Below, piece after piece: positions 58,704-64,000 of a stretch of DNA of 64,000 nucleotides; position 1 is the stretch's first letter, and every line of letters starts with the position of its first letter. The notes under the pieces were generated by a model, which made no database searches, was not told the origin of the DNA, and saw only the letters and a list, made by a program, of their open reading frames with translations. Made by a program: the position numbers and the translations under genes. The stretch spans positions 1-64,000 of the forward strand of contig CAMLSD010000007.1 in NCBI GenBank assembly GCA_946482595.1, in the 5' to 3' direction. Origin of the DNA: an uncultured Comamonadaceae bacterium. GTDB lineage: Bacteria; Pseudomonadota; Gammaproteobacteria; Burkholderiales; Burkholderiaceae.

Positions 58704-59666
58704 TCAGTCCGGCCTGGCGCCCGAGTACTTCACGAGCTGGGCCCAGCGCGGCACGTCGGCCTTCACGAAGGCGGCGAACTCCTCGGGCGCATTGCCCACG
58801 GGCTCGGCACCGTCCATCTCCAGGCGCTTGCGGAAGGCATCGGTGCGCACGGCGGCGCGGGCCGCGTCGCTGGTGCGGCGCAGCACCTCGTCGCTCATGC
58901 GTGCCGGGCCGAACAGGCCGAACCAGGCCGAGGACTCATAGCCGGGCAGCACCTCGGCGATGGCCGGCACATCGGGCAGGGCGCTCAGCCGGCGCGGGCT
59001 GGTCACCCCCAGTGCCTTGAGCTTGCCCGACTGCACCAGGCTGCGCACATTGCCCACCGCGGCAAACATCAGCGGCACGTTGCCGGCCACCACGTCGGAC
59101 ACCGCCGGCGCGGTGCCGCGGTAGGGGATGTTCACGATGAACACACCGGCCTGGATCTTGAAGGCCTCGCCCGCCAGGTGCAGCGAGGAGCCGATGCCGC
59201 CGATGGCGAAGTTGAGCTGCCCGGGGCGGGCCTTGGCATAGGCGATCAGCTCGCGCAGGTTGGCCACCGGCAGGCTGGGGTGGGCCACCAGCACCGACGG
59301 TGAGGTGGCCACCATGGTCAGCGGCGTGAAGTCGGCCACCGGGTCGAACGGCAGCTTGGGGTAAAGCGTGGCGTTGATCGTGTGGCTGGTGAAGCTCAGC
59401 AGCAGCGTGTTGCCGTCGGGGGCGGCCTTGGCCACGGTGTCGGCGGCGAGGTTGCCGCCCGCGCCGGACTTGTTCTCGATGATCACGTTGCGCCCGAGCT
59501 GGCGCCCCATCTCGGGGGCGATCTCGCGGGCCAGCGTGTCGGTGGTGCCGCCGGGGGGCGCGCCGACGAAGATGCGCACCGGCGGGCCGCCGATCTGGGC
59601 CAGTGCCGGCAGGCTGCCGGCCAGGGTCAGGCCACCAAGGGCCTGGACGAGGGTACGTCGTTGCAT
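58704..59666 (-). CDS. Bug-family periplasmic receptor
   Basis: The 320-aa protein begins with a double-Arg signal (M-Q-R-R-T-L-V-Q-A-L), then V-R-I-F-V-G-A-P-P-G-G-T-T-D-T-L-A-R and I-I-E-N-K-S-G-A-G-G. This fits a Bug receptor for a carboxylate or imide-like ligand. It lies between the ABC importer genes and the enzyme genes, 24 bases after livF. Having a second receptor in one operon is unusual. Confidence 0.9.
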   Translation of the reverse strand: MQRRTLVQALGGLTLAGSLPALAQIGGPPVRIFVGAPPGGTTDTLAREIAPEMGRQLGRNVIIENKSGAGGNLAADTVAKAAPDGNTLLLSFTSHTINATLYPKLPFDPVADFTPLTMVATSPSVLVAHPSLPVANLRELIAYAKARPGQLNFAIGGIGSSLHLAGEAFKIQAGVFIVNIPYRGTAPAVSDVVAGNVPLMFAAVGNVRSLVQSGKLKALGVTSPRRLSALPDVPAIAEVLPGYESSAWFGLFGPARMSDEVLRRTSDAARAAVRTDAFRKRLEMDGAEPVGNAPEEFAAFVKADVPRWAQLVKYSGARPD

Positions 59667-59690
59667 GAGGTCGTCTCCGCGGATGAGGGG

Positions 59691-60401
59691 TCACACGCCC
59701 AGGTAGGCGCGTCGCAGGTCGTCGCTGGCCAGCAGCTCGTCGGGTTGTCCGCTGAAGCGGATCGCGCCGTTTTCCAGCACATAGGCGCGGTCAGCGATCT
59801 CCAGCGACTGGCCCACGTTCTGTTCGACCAGCAGGATGGCCAGGCCCTGGGCATGCAGCTGGCCGATGAGGGTGAACATCTCTTCCACCAACAGGGGCGA
59901 CAGGCCCAGCGAGGGTTCGTCGAGGATCAGCAGGCGCGGTTCGGCCATCAGGCCGCGGCCGATGGCCAGCATCTGCTGCTCGCCCCCGCTCATGGTGCCG
60001 GCGAGCTGGTCGGTGCGTTCCTTGAGCCGCGGGAAGATCGTGAACACGCGCTCGAGGTTGGTGGCGCGGCGCTCGCGGGCTCGGGTGAACGACCCCAGCT
60101 CCAGGTTCTCGAGCACGCTCAGGTTGGGGAAGATCTTGCGTCCCTCGGGCACCTGGATCAGCCCGGCACGCACGATGGCGCGGTAGTGCGCATGGGTGAG
60201 GTCCTGCCCGTCGAACATCACCTGGCCCGACCAGGTCGGCACCAGTCCGCACAAGGTGTGGTTCAAGGTCGACTTGCCGGCGCCGTTGCTGCCCAGCAGC
60301 GCAACGGTCTCGCCGGCATGCACCTGCAGGCTCACGCCGCGCAGCACTTCGACACGGCCGTAACCGCCGCGCAACTGCCGGATGTCGAGCAAGGCGGTCA
60401 T
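59691..60401 (-). CDS. livF: branched-chain-type ABC transporter ATPase (LivF)
   Basis: The 236-aa ATPase has Walker A G-S-N-G-A-G-K-S-T, signature M-S-G-G-E-Q-Q-M-L and Walker B L-L-I-L-D-E-P-S-L-G-L-S-P. It drives uptake with LivG, LivH and LivM. The start overlaps the livG stop by 4 bp (ATGA). Confidence 0.92.
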   Translation of the reverse strand: MTALLDIRQLRGGYGRVEVLRGVSLQVHAGETVALLGSNGAGKSTLNHTLCGLVPTWSGQVMFDGQDLTHAHYRAIVRAGLIQVPEGRKIFPNLSVLENLELGSFTRARERRATNLERVFTIFPRLKERTDQLAGTMSGGEQQMLAIGRGLMAEPRLLILDEPSLGLSPLLVEEMFTLIGQLHAQGLAILLVEQNVGQSLEIADRAYVLENGAIRFSGQPDELLASDDLRRAYLGV

Positions 60402-61195
60402 GACGATGCTCCGAGCGGCTCGCCGGCCCGGCGGCCTTGGGCGGCCTGCAGCCGCCGTGCGGCACCGTGCCCCAGGTAGGCCTCGACCACGGCCGGGTTT
60501 GAGGTGACCTCGGCCGGGCTGCCCGAGGCGATCAGCTGGCCCTGGGCCAGCACCCACACGCGCGAAGCCAGGTTCATCACCGCCTGCATCACATGTTCGA
60601 TCATCAGCACGGTCACGCCGCTGGCGGCGATGCCACGCACCACCGGGATCATCTCGGCGATCTCATGCGGGTTCAGTCCGGCCAGCACCTCGTCGAGCAG
60701 CAGCAGGCGCGGGCGGGTGGCCAGGGCGCGGGCCAGTTCCAGGCGCTTGCGCCCGGCCACCGTCAGGTCGGCCGCCGGCTTGTCGAGCTGGCTGGCCAGG
60801 CCCACGCGCTCTGCCACGGCCGCGGCCTCGTCCAGGGCGCGACGTCGCTCGCGCAGATGCAGGTGAGCGCCCACGGCGATGTTCTCGCGCACGGTCTGGG
60901 CGGCAAAGGGCTGCACGATCTGGAAGGTGCGGGTCATGCCGTCGCGGGCATTGAGCTGGGGTGGCCGGCCGGTGATGTCCACACCGTCGAAGCGCACCCG
61001 GCCCGCATCGGGCTTCAGGAAGCCCGACATCAGTGCGAACAGGGTGGTCTTGCCGGCGCCGTTGGGCCCGATCAGCGCGCACAGGCTGCCCTGCGGCACG
61101 GCCAGGCTCACGTCCTGCACCGCCTTGAGGCCACCGAAGGCGATGGACAGGCCCTGCAGCTCCAGCAGGGCGCGGGCGTGGGTCGTGTCAGTCAT
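60398..61195 (-). CDS. livG: branched-chain-type ABC transporter ATPase (LivG)
   Basis: The 265-aa ATPase has Walker A G-P-N-G-A-G-K-T-T and a Walker B / switch region L-L-L-L-D-E-V-L-A-G-L-N-P-H-E typical of LivG. The signature T-V-A-G-R-K-R-L-E-L departs from LSGGQ, as is common in LivG. It overlaps livM by eight bases. Substrate is that of the adjacent LivK-type receptor. Confidence 0.92.
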   Translation of the reverse strand: MTDTTHARALLELQGLSIAFGGLKAVQDVSLAVPQGSLCALIGPNGAGKTTLFALMSGFLKPDAGRVRFDGVDITGRPPQLNARDGMTRTFQIVQPFAAQTVRENIAVGAHLHLRERRRALDEAAAVAERVGLASQLDKPAADLTVAGRKRLELARALATRPRLLLLDEVLAGLNPHEIAEMIPVVRGIAASGVTVLMIEHVMQAVMNLASRVWVLAQGQLIASGSPAEVTSNPAVVEAYLGHGAARRLQAAQGRRAGEPLGASS

Positions 61196-62159
61196 CGTGG
61201 CGTCTCCGGGCCTGGGCCCACAGGGTGCGCACCGACAGGCCGATGCCGGCGATGCCGCGGGGCACGAACATCACGATCACCACCAGCACGGCGCCGTAGA
61301 TCACCATGTTCACGCCGGGCAACTGGCCGAACAGGTTGCGGGTCACCTCGGCCAGCAGGTGCAGCACCGCCGCGCCCAGCAGCGGCCCCCACAGCGTGCC
61401 CATGCCGCCGACGATGGCGGCCACCAGGGCCTCGACCGATGCAGCCGGGCCGAAGGCGATGTTGGGGTCGATGTACTGGAAGACCTGCAGGTAGAAGGCC
61501 CCGGCAGCACCCATGAAGGCCGCCGACAGGCCGATGCCGGCGAGCTTCACGCGATAGGGGTCGACGCCGATCGCGCGGGCCGCGTCCTCGTTGTCGCGCA
61601 CCGCCTGCAGGTAGGCACCAAAGCGCGAGTGACGCAGCCAGGCCGTGACCAGCAGCGCCAGCACCAGCAGGCCGAGGATCACCGCGATGTAGCCCTTGCG
61701 GGTGGCGAACTGCAGCTTCAGCGCGGAAGGGTCCAGCGGCAGCATCAGGCCCACGCCGCCGCCGGTGAAGTCGACCGACACCGCCAGGATGCGGAACACC
61801 TCGGCAAACGCCAGCGTGACCAGCGCGAAGTACGAGCCCTTGAGTCCGTAGCGAAAGCTCAGCGCGCCCACGAACAGGCCCACCCCGGCGGCCCCGGCCA
61901 CCGCCAGCGGCAGCGCCACCCAGGCATTGAGCCCGTGGGTCATCTGCGCGATGGCCTGGATGTAGGCGCCGGTGCCGAAGAACAGCGCATGGCCGAAGCT
62001 GAACTGGCCGCCAAAGCCACCCAGCAGGTTCCACGACTGCGCCAGCAGTGCGGCATACAGCGTCATCATCAGGAAGTTCAACCAGACGCCGGAGTCCAGC
62101 CACCAGGTCACCAGGGCGGTGAGCAGCGTGAAGGCGAAGATGTGCAGCAGGTCGCGCAT
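61188..62159 (-). CDS. livM: branched-chain-type ABC permease (LivM)
   Basis: The 323-aa permease has about ten hydrophobic helices and the conserved loop R-D-N-E-D-A-A-R-A-I-G-V-D-P-Y (about residues 189-203) that contacts the ATPases. G-G-M-G-T-L-W-G-P is also typical. It forms the channel with LivH. Confidence 0.92.
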   Translation of the reverse strand: MRDLLHIFAFTLLTALVTWWLDSGVWLNFLMMTLYAALLAQSWNLLGGFGGQFSFGHALFFGTGAYIQAIAQMTHGLNAWVALPLAVAGAAGVGLFVGALSFRYGLKGSYFALVTLAFAEVFRILAVSVDFTGGGVGLMLPLDPSALKLQFATRKGYIAVILGLLVLALLVTAWLRHSRFGAYLQAVRDNEDAARAIGVDPYRVKLAGIGLSAAFMGAAGAFYLQVFQYIDPNIAFGPAASVEALVAAIVGGMGTLWGPLLGAAVLHLLAEVTRNLFGQLPGVNMVIYGAVLVVIVMFVPRGIAGIGLSVRTLWAQARRRHDD

Positions 62160-62162
62160 GGA

Positions 62163-63044
62163 TCAGGCCCGCGCACCGAACAGCCCCTGCGGACGCAGCA
62201 GCAGCACGGCGATGAAGATGAGGAAGATGCCGATCTGCCCGAGCGACTCGCCCAGGAACAGGCCGCCCAGCGACTCCACGACCCCGATCAGCAGCCCGCC
62301 CACCAGCGCGCCGGCAAAGCTGCCCATGCCGCCGAGCACGACGATCGTGAAGGCCACCAGCACAAAACCGCTGCCCACCTGCGGGTTCACGTAGTAGGCC
62401 GGCAGCAGGAAACACGCGGCGGCCCCCAGGCAGGCCAGGCCGATGCCGAAACACATGGCATAGACGTGGTCGACGTCGATGCCCATCAGGCGCGCGCCCT
62501 GCTTTTCGCGGGCCACCGCCCGGATCGCGCGGCCGAGATCGGTGCGGCGGATGATCCACAGCAGCACTGCCGAGGTGGCCAGCGCGCCGCCGAAGGCCAC
62601 CAGCTTGGGCAGCGAGAGCATCGCCGGGCCGATGGGCACGGTGCTGAGCGTGTAGGCGGTGTCGATGGTGCGAGTGTCGGACTTGAACACCAGCAGCGCC
62701 AGGTTCTCCAGCACGATCGACAGCCCCAGCGTGACGAGCAGGATGTTCTCGTCCTTGCCGTGGCTGGCGCGGTTGATGATCAGGCGCTGCAGCGCATAGC
62801 CCAGCGCGAACATGCCCGGCACCACCAGCGGCAGGGCCAGGTAGGGGTCGATGCCCAGGCGGTCCTTGAGCAGATAGACCGCGTACAGGGCCACCATCAG
62901 CGCCGCACCGTGGGCGAAGTTGATGATGTGCAACACGCCGTAGATCAGCGTCAGCCCCAGCGCGATCAGCGCATAGACGGCGCCCGTCGTCAGCCCGTTG
63001 AGGACCGACGGGAACAGGATGCCGAACTCGAGCATGGCGGTCAT
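62163..63044 (-). CDS. livH: branched-chain-type ABC permease (LivH)
   Basis: The 293-aa permease has about eight helices and the motifs N-G-L-T-T-G-A-V-Y-A-L-I-A-L-G-L-T-L-I-Y-G-V near the start and R-A-V-A-R-E-K-Q-G-A-R-L-M-G-I-D in the cytoplasmic loop. The start at 63044 is used; 63035 is possible. It lies 3 bp before livM. Confidence 0.92.
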   Translation of the reverse strand: MTAMLEFGILFPSVLNGLTTGAVYALIALGLTLIYGVLHIINFAHGAALMVALYAVYLLKDRLGIDPYLALPLVVPGMFALGYALQRLIINRASHGKDENILLVTLGLSIVLENLALLVFKSDTRTIDTAYTLSTVPIGPAMLSLPKLVAFGGALATSAVLLWIIRRTDLGRAIRAVAREKQGARLMGIDVDHVYAMCFGIGLACLGAAACFLLPAYYVNPQVGSGFVLVAFTIVVLGGMGSFAGALVGGLLIGVVESLGGLFLGESLGQIGIFLIFIAVLLLRPQGLFGARA

Positions 63045-63078
63045 GGCGTGTTGCGGTGGGTGAGTGCGGTCGCCGGGC

Positions 63079-64000
63079 TCAGGCCTTGAGCGGGAAGATC
63101 GGATCGGCCTCGCGGTACTCGCGCGGGATGATCACGCGGATGTCCCCCTGGATGACCTGGGTCATCAGCGGCTGCGCGCCGGTGTTCTGGCCGTTGACGA
63201 ACTTCGTCGGGCCATAGGGCATCAGGTGGTCGGAGAAGGTGCTCTTCTCGAGGGCGTCGATGATCGCAGCGCGGTCGGTCGAGCGGGCCCGCTCGATCGC
63301 GTCGGCCAGCAGGCGTGTCGCGGTATAGGTGCAGAACACCTCGTAGCTGAAGAACAGGCCCTTGGCCTCGACGCGCCGGCGTAGGTCGGCCGAGCGCTTG
63401 TCCTTGGGGTTGAACCAGTGGTTGCAGTCGATGATGCCGTTGGCGGCGTCCGGGAACTCCTTCAGGAACTTGTAGCTCGATGCGGCGCCCCCCAGCACCG
63501 AGTAGATCGCCTTGGGCGCCACGCGTTGTTGTGCCATCGTGCGCACCAGCAGCGCGTACTCGTTGTAGTAGTTCGCGGGGATCACGATGTCGGGGTTGAC
63601 CGACTTCATGCGCAGCACGATGTTGTTGAAGTCGCGGGTCGGGTTGGCGTGCTTGACGACTTCCTTGATCTCGTAGCCGTAGCCCGGCAGCTCGCGCGCC
63701 AGCAGGTTGGCCGTGCCGGTGCCGAACAGCGACTCCTCGTGGATGATCATCACCGAGCGGGCCGGCTTGCCGGCAGCGGTGTTCAGCACATGCAGGTTGG
63801 CCACCGCCGCCTGGGCGCAGGTGCGGTAGCCCGGGCCGAAGCGGAAGGTGTTCTTCAGCCCGCGCTCGACGATCTGGTCGGCCACGCCCACGTCCACCAC
63901 GTGGGGCAGGTTGTACTTGGCGGCGGTCTGGGTGGTGGCCAGGCAGATGGCCGAGGCAAACGCCCCGACCACGGCCGAGACACCGGCCTCGTTCATCTTC
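63079..64000 (-). CDS. livK: LivK-type periplasmic binding protein (partial, runs off the right edge)
   Basis: The C-terminal ~307 residues of a type I periplasmic binding protein are seen. They include V-V-G-A-F-A-S-A (ligand site), a hinge near V-M-I-I-H-E-E-S-L-F-G and P-A-N-Y-Y-N-E-Y. The N-terminus and signal peptide lie beyond 64,000. As the receptor of the Liv importer, its ligand should be the substrate of the enzyme operon downstream. Confidence 0.9.
   Translation of the reverse strand, partial: KMNEAGVSAVVGAFASAICLATTQTAAKYNLPHVVDVGVADQIVERGLKNTFRFGPGYRTCAQAAVANLHVLNTAAGKPARSVMIIHEESLFGTGTANLLARELPGYGYEIKEVVKHANPTRDFNNIVLRMKSVNPDIVIPANYYNEYALLVRTMAQQRVAPKAIYSVLGGAASSYKFLKEFPDAANGIIDCNHWFNPKDKRSADLRRRVEAKGLFFSYEVFCTYTATRLLADAIERARSTDRAAIIDALEKSTFSDHLMPYGPTKFVNGQNTGAQPLMTQVIQGDIRVIIPREYREADPIFPLKA

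Noticed and set aside
60879..63089. Long plus-strand open frame (736 codons) opposite livG, livM and livH
   Set aside because: Antisense to three clear transporter genes, with Gln/His/Ala/Arg-rich low-complexity composition. Shadow of GC-rich codons.
1..64000. CRISPR array or tRNA/rRNA genes
   Set aside because: No regularly spaced direct repeats with unique spacers and no cloverleaf-like or rRNA sequence were recognised on either strand. The repeated palindromes at the left end are attC sites and differ in sequence and spacing from CRISPR.

Overview
The window is high-GC DNA from a betaproteobacterium, most likely order Burkholderiales (Comamonadaceae/Sphaerotilaceae-like). The pointers are tctC/Bug-type solute receptors, a Burkholderiales-type trimeric porin, many DUF and VOC families common in that order, and dense gene packing. 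No tRNA, rRNA, CRISPR array or replication origin was seen.

Region 1 (about 1-8,250) looks like the inside of an integron cassette array. Short plus-strand genes of mostly unknown function are each followed by an imperfect palindrome of 54-127 bp. Each palindrome opens with an RYYYAAC-like box and closes with a GTTRRRY-like box, which is the layout of an attC recombination site. About a dozen sites are convincing. Cassette genes include a zinc-ribbon membrane protein, a GFA-family protein, a cupin, a lipoprotein, a YafK-type L,D-transpeptidase and a DUF1697 protein. No integrase gene or attI is in the window; given cassette orientation they should lie to the left. Two cassette genes look frameshifted. 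Region 2 (about 8,250-11,100) is a junction zone with decayed remnants of two IS110-family transposases, an orphan gene of clearly lower GC, and a cupin gene.

Region 3 (11.1-31 kb) is a patchwork of small genes: TspO, YfcF-type glutathione transferase, three VOC proteins, enoyl-CoA hydratase, a methyltransferase, two neighbouring genes resembling toxin-immunity proteins, a TetR-Bug receptor-amidase operon with a perfect operator palindrome, a cold-shock/excalibur fusion, an AAC(3)-I-like acetyltransferase, a PACE-type efflux protein, a MAPEG protein, and a LysR/LysE pair. Region 4 (31-50 kb) is mostly chromosomal housekeeping and envelope functions: RlmJ, an LplT-PlsC fusion, an amidohydrolase coupled to a DUF2145 protein, YiaA/B, a LysR/EamA pair, an EptA-type phosphoethanolamine transferase, a porin with its terminator, an IorAB-type molybdenum oxidoreductase, a PAS chemoreceptor and PyrF.

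Region 5 (about 49-64 kb, all minus strand) is the most coherent metabolic system. A Liv-type ABC importer and a Bug receptor lead into seven enzyme genes: LeuC-like, LeuD-like, HyuB, HyuA, an isochorismatase-fold protein, an FAD oxidoreductase and an isocitrate-lyase-family lyase. All six junctions between these seven genes are exact 4-bp ATGA overlaps. A TRAP-type receptor gene follows. The enzyme set suggests ring opening of a cyclic imide or hydantoin, hydration of an unsaturated diacid, and cleavage by a lyase. The substrate is not known from sequence.
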